Made by a program: the position numbers and the translations under genes
Origin: an uncultured Prevotella sp.
GTDB taxonomy: Bacteria > Bacteroidota > Bacteroidia > Bacteroidales > Bacteroidaceae
Direction: 5' to 3'
DNA: 36,712 nucleotides
NCBI GenBank assembly: GCA_937880835.1
Contig: CALGRN010000189.1
Location: forward strand, 1 to 36,712
Notes under the pieces: generated by a model
Database searches by the model: none
The model's input: only the letters and a program-made list of their open reading frames with translations
Told to the model about the DNA's origin: nothing
Part shown: piece by piece, positions 15,889 through 21,961 of the stretch
Numbering within the stretch: position 1 is the first letter of the stretch
Layout: each line of letters starts with the position of its first letter

Positions 15889-16248
15889 TCAATCCTCCCC
15901 GGATTCCTGTTTGAATCTTTCAGCCATTTCCACCATGAAGCGGAGATCTTCTTCTTTAACATCTCTGGCAGCAGAGAACAGCGCTCTCAGTCCGGGTTTT
16001 TCAGAGATTTCCTGCGCAAAAGCAGCAGCTTCAGGGTCAAGGTAGTAGGATGGGTTATCATCAACGATATCGGATTTCTTGATGTCAAAATAATCAGCCA
16101 TCTTCTGAATAGCTCCCATTCTGGGCTCTGCTGTACCATTCTCCCAAGTCCAGACAGCTTTATCTGAAACACCAGCAATATCGCCTAATTGTGCCTGTGT
16201 TAAGTTGTACTTCTTTCTTAATGCTTTAATGTTATCTGCAATACTCAT
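15889..16248 (-). CDS. CI-like phage repressor (XRE family)
   Basis: A protein of 119 residues, ATG at 16248 behind GGAGG. Residues 1-65 are an XRE helix-turn-helix (KYNLTQAQLGDIAGVSDKAVWTWENG). The C-terminal 45 residues form a short helical domain (LDPEAAAFAQEISEKPGLRAL), probably for dimerisation. It has no LexA-type self-cleavage domain, so induction would need another route. It is divergent from the Cro-like gene and probably binds the TTAAAATAGA-type sites between them to hold the lysogenic state. Confidence 0.85.
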   Translation of the reverse strand: MSIADNIKALRKKYNLTQAQLGDIAGVSDKAVWTWENGTAEPRMGAIQKMADYFDIKKSDIVDDNPSYYLDPEAAAFAQEISEKPGLRALFSAARDVKEEDLRFMVEMAERFKQESGED

Positions 16249-16271
16249 TTTATTACCTCCAGTGTGAACAT

Positions 16272-16369
16272 ATTGTATAGTTAAAATAGAAGAAAATCAA
16301 TAAAAAAACGAAAAAATACTATAAAAAATAGAAAAAAGCGTTGACACTCTAATTAAAATAGATTAAGAT
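16272..16369. promoter_or_regulatory. Divergent early/repressor promoters with operator sites
   Basis: Rightward promoter: TTGACA (16341-16346), 17 bp, TAAGAT (16364-16369). Leftward repressor promoter: TTGATT (plus-strand 16295-16300), 17 bp, TACAAT (16272-16277). Three related 15-bp sites lie here: TATAGTTAAAATAGA (16276-16290), ACTATAAAAAATAGA (16318-16332) and TCTAATTAAAATAGA (16348-16362). The last is inside the rightward promoter spacer. This is the likely genetic switch. Confidence 0.8.
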
Positions 16370-16399
16370 ATGGGCAACACAAGAAAGGAGATGAGTCTA

Positions 16400-16600
16400 A
16401 TGAGAATAACAATGAAACAGGCAAGAGTAGGAGCGGATATGACGCAGCAGCAGGTTGCAGACCGTTTAGGCGTGCATGTTCAAACATATCAGAGGATGGA
16501 AAATAACCCCGAAGACATTTCAATCAAGCAGGGAAAAAACTTTGCTGATATAGTTGGAGTGAATTTTGAGGATATTTTTTTTAGTAAACACTCTAATTAA
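16400..16600 (+). CDS. Cro-like XRE regulator
   Basis: A protein of 66 residues. The start at 16400 is chosen: AAGGAG lies 9 nt upstream, while the earlier ATG at 16370 touches the -10 box and ATG 16391 abuts the ribosome site. It is nearly all an XRE helix-turn-helix (ADMTQQQVADRLGVHVQTYQ). It is the first gene of the rightward early operon, opposite the CI-like repressor, as Cro is. Its stop codon lies inside a 21-bp exact repeat of the promoter operator. Confidence 0.82.
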   Translation: MRITMKQARVGADMTQQQVADRLGVHVQTYQRMENNPEDISIKQGKNFADIVGVNFEDIFFSKHSN

Positions 16601-16608
16601 AATAGATT
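16588..16608 (+). promoter_or_regulatory. Distal operator-like repeat
   Basis: A 21-bp stretch, identical to 16344-16364 in the early promoter, spans the end of the Cro-like gene. It contains TCTAATTAAAATAGA. A second repressor site 244 bp from the first could allow looping or a roadblock. Confidence 0.65.
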
Positions 16609-16642
16609 GCATGAAGCGGCTATTTTCTACGAAAACAGCACA

Positions 16643-16668
16643 TTAGGTATTGACAGGTCAATACCTAA
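16643..16668. repeat. 26-bp perfect palindrome upstream of a small early gene
   Basis: TTAGGTATTGAC and GTCAATACCTAA are exact 12-bp arms around AG. No T-run follows, so it is more likely a DNA-binding site than a terminator. Confidence 0.7.
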
Positions 16669-16693
16669 ACAAGCCATTAAAGGAGGAATGAAA

Positions 16694-16795
16694 ATGCGAA
16701 TCTGCGGAGCAAAAACAATAGCAGAGTTCAAGGAAATCAGGGACGAGAAGATCCAGAGATGGATTGATGATCATTTTATTGAGACCCGGGTATAG
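16694..16795 (+). CDS. Small early protein, 33 residues
   Basis: The start at 16694 is chosen because AGGAGG (16681-16686) is 7 nt upstream. ATG 16688 is too close. The product begins MRICGAKTIAEFKEIRDEK and is mostly a charged helix with one Cys. It lies between the Cro-like gene and a helix-turn-helix gene. I do not recognise a family. It may be a small regulator of the early operon. Confidence 0.5.
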   Translation: MRICGAKTIAEFKEIRDEKIQRWIDDHFIETRV

Positions 16796-16805
16796 GAGGC
16801 AGGTC

Positions 16806-17027
16806 ATGAACTACACAAGCACGCTAAAAGCTCTAAAAAGGTCAGCATCCGGAGCAGAGTTCATAACTGCTTCACAGCTGAAAAAGTGTCTGCACTGTGG
16901 AAACAGTACAACAGAAAAAGTTCTCAGAGGACTTGATCACATCAAATTCGGAGGAGATAGGGCAACCAAGAGATATGACATTGAAGATGTCGCACGCAGG
17001 CTTATCGAAAACAAGACAACCGGATAA
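16806..17027 (+). CDS. Excisionase-like small DNA-binding protein
   Basis: A protein of 73 residues, ATG 16806 behind TAGGAGGCAG. ITASQLKKCLHCGNSTTEKVL reads as a helix-turn-helix, followed by KRYDIEDVARRL, a pattern of small winged-helix or excisionase-like proteins. It lies in the early operon after the Cro-like gene. It could direct excision with the integrase or regulate transcription. Function is inferred from fold only. Confidence 0.55.
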   Translation: MNYTSTLKALKRSASGAEFITASQLKKCLHCGNSTTEKVLRGLDHIKFGGDRATKRYDIEDVARRLIENKTTG

Positions 17028-17043
17028 ACGGGAGGTAATCGTT

Positions 17044-17160
17044 ATGAAGAAATACCGAATCAGAGAAAACAGCATAGCCGACTGGATCATAAATCTTTAC
17101 AAGGCTGCAGGGTTAATTCTACTTGTTAGCGCACCGTCGGCAGTAATAGCACTACTTTAG
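17044..17160 (+). CDS. Small membrane protein, 38 residues
   Basis: ATG 17044 lies behind GGGAGGT. A charged N-terminus (MKKYRIRENS) is followed by a single hydrophobic helix covering the rest of the protein. A longer frame in the same phase begins inside the previous gene and lacks a ribosome site, so it is not used. Unknown function. Single-helix peptides of this type are frequent in phage early regions. Confidence 0.5.
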   Translation: MKKYRIRENSIADWIINLYKAAGLILLVSAPSAVIALL

Positions 17161-17170
17161 GAGGCTTGTT

Positions 17171-17707
17171 ATGGGAAACTATTACGATGATATTCCTATC
17201 GGAAAGAGGCATGCAATAAGCAGAGAAACATTGTCGGGGTTATGGAACCTCAGTGACCGGGAGGTGCGCGCTGTAATAGCAGATTTACGGAAACAGGATA
17301 ATAACGATGAATATGTGATTATATCCAGTTCCGGTGGCAAGGGTTACTATCGCACAACAGATATAGAAGAGATTCTTGCATATAAAAAAGAAATTCTGAA
17401 CAGAGCGCGACACACCTACACACCACTCAAGAAGATAAACAGAATTTTAGAAGAGCACGAAGCAGATAATCAGATGGAGTTTGTTTCGGTAAATAATCTG
17501 AGAGCTGCAAGAAAAGAGGCAGGGCTTACAGCGCAAACAGTAGTCGAAGTTATACGACGCGACGCAGATCCGAAATTCAACAAATCCGATATGAGCCGGA
17601 TTGAAAACAATAGGTGCTATCCAACAGCAAAACAGCTGCTGGTTATGAGTAAGCTGTACCGGAAGTCACCTTCTGAGCTAACGGGAATGGAAATATCGCG
17701 AAATTGA
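17171..17707 (+). CDS. Two-domain DNA-binding protein (winged helix plus XRE)
   Basis: A protein of 178 residues, ATG 17171 behind GGAGG. Residues about 10-60 form a winged-helix-like domain (HAISRETLSGLWNLSDREV, then a GGKGYYRT wing). This resembles the small phage proteins that sit before replication genes in Clostridia phages. Residues about 105-175 are an XRE helix-turn-helix (NNLRAARKEAGLTAQ, SDMSRIENNRCYPTAKQLL). The two DNA-binding units are joined by a helical linker. It probably regulates the early operon or replication start. Confidence 0.7.
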   Translation: MGNYYDDIPIGKRHAISRETLSGLWNLSDREVRAVIADLRKQDNNDEYVIISSSGGKGYYRTTDIEEILAYKKEILNRARHTYTPLKKINRILEEHEADNQMEFVSVNNLRAARKEAGLTAQTVVEVIRRDADPKFNKSDMSRIENNRCYPTAKQLLVMSKLYRKSPSELTGMEISRN

Positions 17708-17842
17708 TTGTGAGACTGCACAGCCATATTACAGCGACTTTTTAATCAAAAAGGTATAAACCCATTACAACGATATTTCATCGAGGTTGCAACTACCATT
17801 TTTTGCGCCTCAAGCACACATGACAAATAAGGAGACTACAAT
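17708..17842. other. Intergenic stretch before the replication initiator
   Basis: 135 bp without a gene. It holds a CTTTTT-AATC-AAAAAG dyad and a small CGAT...ATCG hairpin, but no convincing promoter or terminator. The ribosome site AAGGAG for the next gene is at its end. Confidence 0.5.
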
Positions 17843-18718
17843 ATGAGCTTACAATGGATAAAACTTTCCACGAACATTTTCGACAACAGGAAGATAAAGC
17901 AGATAGAACACGTGCCGGATTCAGATTCAATACTCGTAATATGGTTTAAGATTTTATGTCTGGCAGGGAGCCTTAACGAAAGTGGTTTGCTTCTCATAAC
18001 AAAGGATCTTCCTTACACGGACGAAATGCTTGCGAACGAATTTAACAGACCGGTCAACACTATAAGAATGGCGTTAAGCCTATTTGAAAAGTTCGGAATG
18101 ATTGAAATCGTTGACGATGTTATGAGTGTAAGCAACTGGGAGAAGTACCAGAGCGAAGATAAATTAGCGGAAATAAGAGAGAAAAACAGGCAGCGGCAGG
18201 CAAGATTTAGGGCAAAGGAAAAACAGAAAGCATTACCTGCTTCCGAAGATAGCGTTACGGCAACGTTACCAGTAACGTTAGGTAACGCTGTAGAAGAAGA
18301 TAAAGAAATAGATATAGATATAGATATAGATAAAGAGAAAGAAAAAAATAAAAAAAAGAAAGAGAAAGAGGCGGTTGACTATCAGCGGATAGTCATGATG
18401 TATAACGAAACTTGCGTTTCGTTCCCTAAGCTCCGGACATTATCAGAGAGCAGGAAAAAAGCAATTAAGGCAAGGCTGCACAGTGGTTACACGTATGAGA
18501 ACTTTGAAACACTGTTCAGAAAAGCCGAAGAAAGCAGCTTCCTGAAGGGTGCAAATAACAGAAACTGGAGTGCAACATTTGACTGGCTGATAAAAGACAG
18601 CAGTATGGCAAAAGTTCTTGAAGGAAACTACGACAACAAAAAAGTTGCAACTACTGGAAATACTGCCTTTCAGGGCGGACGGTCATTAAAAAGGCTGCAA
18701 GAAATGGGGGAGGTTTAG
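17843..18718 (+). CDS. Replication initiator (phage replisome organiser)
   Basis: A protein of 291 residues, ATG 17843 behind AAGGAG. The N-terminal 115 residues match the phage replisome organiser type (MSLQWIKLSTNIFDNRKIKQ, ILVIWFKILCLAG, MALSLFEKFGMIEI), a winged-helix DNA-binding domain. A basic helix (REKNRQRQARFRAKEKQK) and a low-complexity acidic-then-basic linker (IDIDIDID, KEKEKNKKKKEK) follow. A DnaB/DnaD-like C-terminal domain occupies about 180-290, with NWSATFDWLIKD. It should bind the origin and help load the helicase with the next gene's product. The linker DNA holds nested inverted repeats that may be the origin. Confidence 0.85.
   Translation: MSLQWIKLSTNIFDNRKIKQIEHVPDSDSILVIWFKILCLAGSLNESGLLLITKDLPYTDEMLANEFNRPVNTIRMALSLFEKFGMIEIVDDVMSVSNWEKYQSEDKLAEIREKNRQRQARFRAKEKQKALPASEDSVTATLPVTLGNAVEEDKEIDIDIDIDKEKEKNKKKKEKEAVDYQRIVMMYNETCVSFPKLRTLSESRKKAIKARLHSGYTYENFETLFRKAEESSFLKGANNRNWSATFDWLIKDSSMAKVLEGNYDNKKVATTGNTAFQGGRSLKRLQEMGEV
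18251..18375. other. Candidate replication origin inside the initiator gene
   Basis: AGCGTTAC (18251-18258) pairs with GTAACGCT (18282-18289). Nested inside, AACGTTAC (18262-18269) pairs with GTAACGTT (18272-18279). That gives four GTTAC/GTAAC sites in 39 bp. The next 75 bp are almost pure A, T and G-poor sequence. Clustered binding sites beside an AT-rich tract inside the initiator gene is the layout of lambda-type origins. Confidence 0.55.
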
Positions 18719-18723
18719 AAGTC

Positions 18724-19281
18724 ATGAATGCGGTGGAAACGACAAAGATTTTTGCAGTTCTTGAGGCTGTTTATCCGGAGTTCGGGAGGAAGCTGTCAGA
18801 TGACGAATACGATGGGATTCTGGCTCTATGGGGCGAGCTGTTCAGTGAGCCGTATGAGGTTGTAAGTAATGCGGTAAAGGCGTTTATAGCGACAGATCAG
18901 AGAGGTTTTGCCCCGAAGCCCGGACAGATAAAAGCAGAGATAAGAAAGCTGTATGCCGAAGACAAAATGACGGAGGCAGAGGCTGTAAACATGGTAATGT
19001 GTGCTGTTCGCAATTCAGCGTATAACTCAGCGGAGGAGTACAAGAAACTGCCCCGAGAGCTTCAAAGGCTTGTAGGCAGTCCGATGCAGCTTAGAGAATG
19101 GGCGCTATCGGACCAGCAGGCTATCAACACGGTAGTGTCAAGCAACCTGCAGCGAGCCTACGGGAAAATAGCAGAGCGACAGGCGGAACTTGAAGCATTG
19201 CCGGAGAATATTAAGCAGCACATGAGACTCGCAGCTACGAGCAGCATGTTTTTAATAGACGGAGGAAGCACGGGCTTATAG
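18724..19281 (+). CDS. Helicase loader (SPP1 G39P-like)
   Basis: A protein of 185 residues, ATG 18724 behind GGGAGG. The N-terminal 75 residues fit the loader and inhibitor family of phage helicases: VYPEFGRKLSDDEYDGILALW, AVKAFIATDQRGFAPKPGQI. The rest is helical. It follows the replisome organiser by 5 nt, the usual pair in Bacillota phages that bring the host helicase to the phage origin. No phage helicase gene is present, so the host DnaB/DnaC-type helicase is probably used. Confidence 0.75.
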   Translation: MNAVETTKIFAVLEAVYPEFGRKLSDDEYDGILALWGELFSEPYEVVSNAVKAFIATDQRGFAPKPGQIKAEIRKLYAEDKMTEAEAVNMVMCAVRNSAYNSAEEYKKLPRELQRLVGSPMQLREWALSDQQAINTVVSSNLQRAYGKIAERQAELEALPENIKQHMRLAATSSMFLIDGGSTGL

Positions 19282-19294
19282 ATTAGGAGGGCTG

Positions 19295-19603
19295 ATGAAG
19301 ATATACATTGCAGGAAAAATAGGCGGACTAAAGCCGTATGTAGTTGATTTCAAATTCGGATATGCGAAGACAAGACTGAAAGAGGAAGGGCATGATGTTA
19401 TAAGTCCGACGGAACTATGTAAGTGCCTTAACTGTGGCAGATTTGACTATGAGGATTACATGAAAATATGTTTTGCAGCAATAGATGTGTGCGAGGCGGT
19501 GTATATGCTGCAGGATTGGAAAGATTCACCGGGAGCATTGAGGGAGCATGAATATGCGAAGAAGTTAGGAAAGGAAGTCATGTATGAAGAGCGAGAGAGC
19601 TAA
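19295..19603 (+). CDS. DUF4406 protein (nucleoside deoxyribosyltransferase-like)
   Basis: A protein of 102 residues, ATG 19295 behind AGGAGG. The start MKIYIAGKIGG, the middle EGHDVISPTEL and the region YMLQDWKDSPGALREHEYAKKLGKEV match DUF4406, a Rossmann-like family related to nucleoside 2-deoxyribosyltransferases. The typical D-W-x-x-S-x-G-A-x-x-E segment is intact. It could act on nucleotides during replication. The substrate is unknown. It overlaps the next gene by 20 nt. Confidence 0.8.
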   Translation: MKIYIAGKIGGLKPYVVDFKFGYAKTRLKEEGHDVISPTELCKCLNCGRFDYEDYMKICFAAIDVCEAVYMLQDWKDSPGALREHEYAKKLGKEVMYEERES

Positions 19604-19904
19604 AGCTACTGACATAAGCCAGAAAGTAAAACAGGAAGTATGGGAAAGAGACGGACACAGGTGCGTTATATGCGGAAGCCCGGTAGCAATGCCGAACGCG
19701 CACTACATTCCGAGAAGTCAGGGCGGACTTGGTATTCCTGAGAACGTAGTAACCTTATGCACTATGAACGGCTGCCATCATAAATTTGATTTTGGAAGCA
19801 AAGAAGAAAGCGAAGAGATAGGCGAAAAGATAAAAGAGTACCTGATGAACATATATCCGGACTGGAAAGAAGAGGATCTTGTTTATAAAAAATACGATTT
19901 TTAG
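19584..19904 (+). CDS. HNH endonuclease
   Basis: A protein of 106 residues with ATG 19584 inside the end of the previous gene. It has a zinc-bound HNH core: RCVICGSP with CxxC, NAHYIPRSQGG, PENVVTLC and a CHHKFD ending. In many phages an HNH protein works with terminase in packaging. Here it is in the early region, about 2.6 kb before the terminase, so a packaging or a general nicking role are both possible. It is not inserted in another gene, so homing is less likely. Confidence 0.85.
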   Translation: MKSERAKATDISQKVKQEVWERDGHRCVICGSPVAMPNAHYIPRSQGGLGIPENVVTLCTMNGCHHKFDFGSKEESEEIGEKIKEYLMNIYPDWKEEDLVYKKYDF

Positions 19905-19913
19905 GAGGGAGCG

Positions 19914-20114
19914 ATGATTTTTCTAATAGTTGTTAATGTAATTCTGCTGACATTAGTGTTTCTGGTAATCAAGGCGCTGCAGGGAACGGCTATCTGCATG
20001 GACAGCGCATGTGATTACGGTAAAAAGATATGCTGCATGCAGTGCAGGAAGCGGCGCACGTGCAGCATAGTATGCGAGTACAAGGGAAAATGTGATTGGA
20101 GGCAACGCCAATGA
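19914..20114 (+). CDS. Small Cys-rich membrane protein
   Basis: A protein of 66 residues, ATG 19914 behind TAGGAGGG. An N-terminal membrane helix (about residues 2-22) is followed by a cytoplasmic or exposed segment with eight Cys in about 35 residues (CMDSACDYGKKICCMQC, then CSIVCEYKGKC). This suggests one or two zinc or disulfide sites. The family name is unknown. Similar small proteins occur in Bacillota phage early regions. Confidence 0.6.
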   Translation: MIFLIVVNVILLTLVFLVIKALQGTAICMDSACDYGKKICCMQCRKRRTCSIVCEYKGKCDWRQRQ

Positions 20115-20362
20115 GAGACATCGAAAAAGAGATAATCAGTCCTTCAAGCACAGAGTGGAAAGAGATAGTTGAAGCAGTTAAAGAAAAATATAAAGACACG
20201 AGCAAAGGCAGATTCATTCAAATGAAATACGAGCAAAGGATGAACATGATACCTATTTGCATGGAGCTGTATATAAGCCAGTCCACATTTTACACATGGA
20301 GGAATGAAATCATAAACGAAATAGAGAAAAGAGCAGCTTATGAACAACTGATAGAACCGTAG
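20111..20362 (+). CDS. ArpU/RinA-like late transcription activator candidate
   Basis: A protein of 83 residues. The start at 20111 is chosen with GGAGG 10 nt upstream. The sequence has a helical N-terminus, KYEQRMNMIPICMELYISQS and TFYTWRNEII, which together read like the sigma-region-4-type helix-turn-helix of ArpU/RinA-type phage regulators. Such proteins turn on packaging and structural genes. It is encoded about 2.1 kb before the small terminase. The repeated dyad upstream of late genes is a possible target. Family assignment is by pattern only. Confidence 0.6.
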   Translation: MRDIEKEIISPSSTEWKEIVEAVKEKYKDTSKGRFIQMKYEQRMNMIPICMELYISQSTFYTWRNEIINEIEKRAAYEQLIEP

Positions 20363-20370
20363 GGGGGAAC

Positions 20371-20655
20371 ATGAAAATCAAATTAGACGAAAGCCATTAT
20401 CTGAACAGTGACAGATACTGTTACTGGATAACATGCGAGGTAACTATAACAACAGGAAACCGGAAAGGGCACAAGCAGGAAAGACGGGTAAGCGGATATT
20501 CATCGACATTCGGGCAAGCAGTAGAAAGCTACATAGAGGAGAAGGTCGGAGGCAGTACAGCAAGAAAGTTCAAGCAGCTGAAAGAAGAAATTAACGCATT
20601 AAAAGAACAAGTAAAAGAATGGGGGCTGAAAGATGAAGTGGAAACCAACAAGTGA
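20371..20655 (+). CDS. Small phage protein of unknown function, 94 residues
   Basis: ATG 20371 lies behind AGGGGGG. The N-terminal half is beta-rich (YCYWITCEVTITTGN, ERRVSGYSSTFGQAVESYIEE), and the last 30 residues form a charged coiled coil (KQLKEEINALKEQVKEWG). I have an impression of similar small proteins in Bacillota phages, without a known role. It overlaps the next gene by 23 nt. Confidence 0.6.
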   Translation: MKIKLDESHYLNSDRYCYWITCEVTITTGNRKGHKQERRVSGYSSTFGQAVESYIEEKVGGSTARKFKQLKEEINALKEQVKEWGLKDEVETNK

Positions 20656-20827
20656 AGAGTTGCCGGTAAGAGGCAAAAGAGTAATCGTATGCACAGAGTC
20701 AGGTTTTGTGTGCGAGGCGTTCATAACGGAAAAGGGAAAATGGTTCAGGCATGGGTGCGAGGACACAGGAATACTTGCGCATAAAGTGATTGCATGGCAG
20801 GAGTTCCCGGAAAGGTACAGGGCATGA
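20633..20827 (+). CDS. DUF551-like small protein
   Basis: A protein of 64 residues, ATG 20633 behind GGGGGC. The pattern W-x-P-x-x-x-E-L-P near the start, VRGKRVIVC, and a C-terminal VIAWQEFPE agree with the small DUF551 phage proteins. Function is unknown. Genes on both sides overlap it, so translation is coupled. Confidence 0.6.
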   Translation: MKWKPTSEELPVRGKRVIVCTESGFVCEAFITEKGKWFRHGCEDTGILAHKVIAWQEFPERYRA

Positions 20828-21057
20828 GAACTACATACTGGTGCTGCATTAACTGCAAGCCACCTAAGAGACATCCGGGCTGCCAGAGCGAAAAATGCAG
20901 GGATTGGTTAGAAACACATCGGCAAGTTGAAGCGGAGAAAGATAAGATCCGAAAAGCAAAGGAAGCTGAACGAATAGCAACGGGCGCACAGATTGAAAGC
21001 ATAGAGAGAAGGAGAAAAAGAATGCGAAAAAGCTCACGATTGCCGCGAAGACTGTGA
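20824..21057 (+). CDS. Small Cys-rich protein; possible frameshift at its end
   Basis: A protein of 77 residues, ATG 20824 overlapping the previous stop (ATGA). The N-terminus, TTYWCCINCKPPKRHPGCQS, with CxxC and a later Cys pair, suggests a zinc ribbon. A charged helix follows, and the end is an unusual Arg/Lys-rich tail (RRRKRMRKSSRLPRRL). In the +1 frame after the A-run at 21015-21019, a clean 32-codon stretch continues to a stop at 21118 (see findings), so the original protein may have been longer. Function unknown. Confidence 0.6.
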   Translation: MRTTYWCCINCKPPKRHPGCQSEKCRDWLETHRQVEAEKDKIRKAKEAERIATGAQIESIERRRKRMRKSSRLPRRL

Positions 21058-21118
21058 CAAGAGAAAGTATTTTGAAGAGGGTATGCGTTATTTATTAACT
21101 ATAGTATGGGAGGAATAA
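21020..21118 (+). pseudogene. Open stretch without start codon; probable frameshifted tail
   Basis: This frame reads ECEKAHDCREDCDKRKYFEE and on to a TAA at 21118, with spaced Cys and typical coding composition. It has no usable ATG, GTG or TTG before its body, and an in-frame TAG sits just upstream. One base less in the A5 run (21015-21019) would fuse it to the 20824 gene. It is either a real frameshift, a programmed slip or an assembly error. Confidence 0.4.
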
Positions 21119-21122
21119 GAGA

Positions 21123-21383
21123 ATGATAGACAGGTTGATAAAGAGGCAGGGATATTCTAAGAAAAAAATCAACGGCTATAGGGGGAACAGTGTCCTCTAT
21201 AGCCGAGATGAAAAGACTGTAGTTATAACACGGGACATAAACGGTGAAGTTAATTTGACAGTTTGCAGGATCATAAAGTCAATTACAGGACATGAACAAA
21301 CAAGAATTGCCAATCTCACGTATAAAGAGACGCTACTGTTTTTACTGAAAATGCGAGAAATGCGAGGAAAGCTATGGACGTAA
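21123..21383 (+). CDS. Small phage protein of unknown function, 86 residues
   Basis: ATG 21123 lies behind GGGAGGAATAAG. It is basic at the N-terminus (LIKRQGYSKKK), with a beta-rich middle (NSVLYSRDEKTVVITRD) and a C-terminal helix. No known family is recognised. Its coding DNA contains a strong hairpin at 21173-21205. It overlaps the next small gene by 10 nt. Confidence 0.55.
   Translation: MIDRLIKRQGYSKKKINGYRGNSVLYSRDEKTVVITRDINGEVNLTVCRIIKSITGHEQTRIANLTYKETLLFLLKMREMRGKLWT
21173..21205 (+). other. Strong hairpin inside a coding sequence
   Basis: CGGCTATAG (21173-21181) pairs perfectly with CTATAGCCG (21197-21205) and continues inwards with G-C and G-T pairs, to a loop of about 7 nt. 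The stem of about 13 bp is unusual within a coding region and could slow ribosomes or bind a protein. Confidence 0.55.
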
Positions 21384-21550
21384 AAAAATCGGTTAAGCAA
21401 GTACAGAAAAATCCGCATATATACTGCAGCAATACATGCACATATTCAGAGTATTGCCCTAAGCACATGAGCAGGATTACGTATCCGGACAATGAATACC
21501 TGTTAGCGTTAATGAAGGACACGCCATATTGTTTATGTGAAGAGGAATAA
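21374..21550 (+). CDS. Small Cys-rich protein, 58 residues
   Basis: ATG 21374 lies behind GAGGAAAGC and overlaps the previous gene by 10 nt. The product carries IYCSNTCTYSEYCPKH and a C-terminal PYCLCEEE, which looks like a small zinc-binding module (three Cys and a His, then CxC). It is a conserved-looking early gene of unknown role. Confidence 0.6.
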   Translation: MDVKKSVKQVQKNPHIYCSNTCTYSEYCPKHMSRITYPDNEYLLALMKDTPYCLCEEE

Positions 21551-21554
21551 AGCA

Positions 21555-21809
21555 GTGCGGTTAATAGATGCGGACGTATTAAAAAATCATTATTCATGGT
21601 GGAATGATGAAAACAAGAGATTGTTTGACGAGATAATAGACCTGCAGCCGGAAGTCACAGATGAAGCGGAAATTATGAAGCGGCTATGTGCAGCAGAAGA
21701 GGAGTGCGAGGAAAAACTTGCACACATAGACAAAGGCATTGAAGGTGCAGCATGTAAAGCATATTGGGAAGGCTTCAAACAAGCAATACTGTATTTGAAA
21801 GGAAGGTAG
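21555..21809 (+). CDS. Small early protein with RLIDADVL start motif
   Basis: A protein of 84 residues. A GTG start at 21555 is chosen because the product then begins RLIDADVLKNHYSWW, the usual start of this small phage family, and GAGG lies 9 nt upstream. A frame six codons longer overlaps the previous gene and lacks a site. The body is helical and acidic with four Cys spread out. The end, AYWEGFKQAILYLKG, is also typical. Function unknown. Confidence 0.6.
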   Translation: MRLIDADVLKNHYSWWNDENKRLFDEIIDLQPEVTDEAEIMKRLCAAEEECEEKLAHIDKGIEGAACKAYWEGFKQAILYLKGR

Positions 21810-21812
21810 CTA

Positions 21813-21953
21813 ATGAAGACGACATTAACAGAGTTCCAGAGGTATAAGAGGCTGATGAAGCGGCTCGAACATAAGCTGCAGAAACAGAAAGGTTTAATAG
21901 GAACATACAAGGACTGGAAGAAAGTAATAGAAGATTCAGATAATGAAAGATAG
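21813..21953 (+). CDS. Small basic helical protein, 46 residues
   Basis: ATG 21813 lies behind GGAAGG, 3 nt after the previous stop. The product (MKTTLTEFQRYKRLMKRLEH...) is almost wholly a charged helix, possibly a coiled coil. It lies between two conserved early genes in the same direction. Family unknown. Confidence 0.5.
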   Translation: MKTTLTEFQRYKRLMKRLEHKLQKQKGLIGTYKDWKKVIEDSDNER

Positions 21954-21961
21954 GAGGAAAA

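Noticed and set aside
16370..16399. Earlier start for the Cro-like gene at ATG 16370
   Set aside because: It touches the -10 box of the promoter and has no ribosome site. ATG 16400 has AAGGAG at the right distance.
16897..17043. An 87-residue frame starting at 16897
   Set aside because: The first part overlaps the excisionase-like gene out of frame. The ribosome site supports a start at 17044.
18300..18340. GATATA microsatellite in the initiator gene as a separate repeat element
   Set aside because: It codes the Ile-Asp linker in frame and is short. I treat it as part of the origin candidate only.
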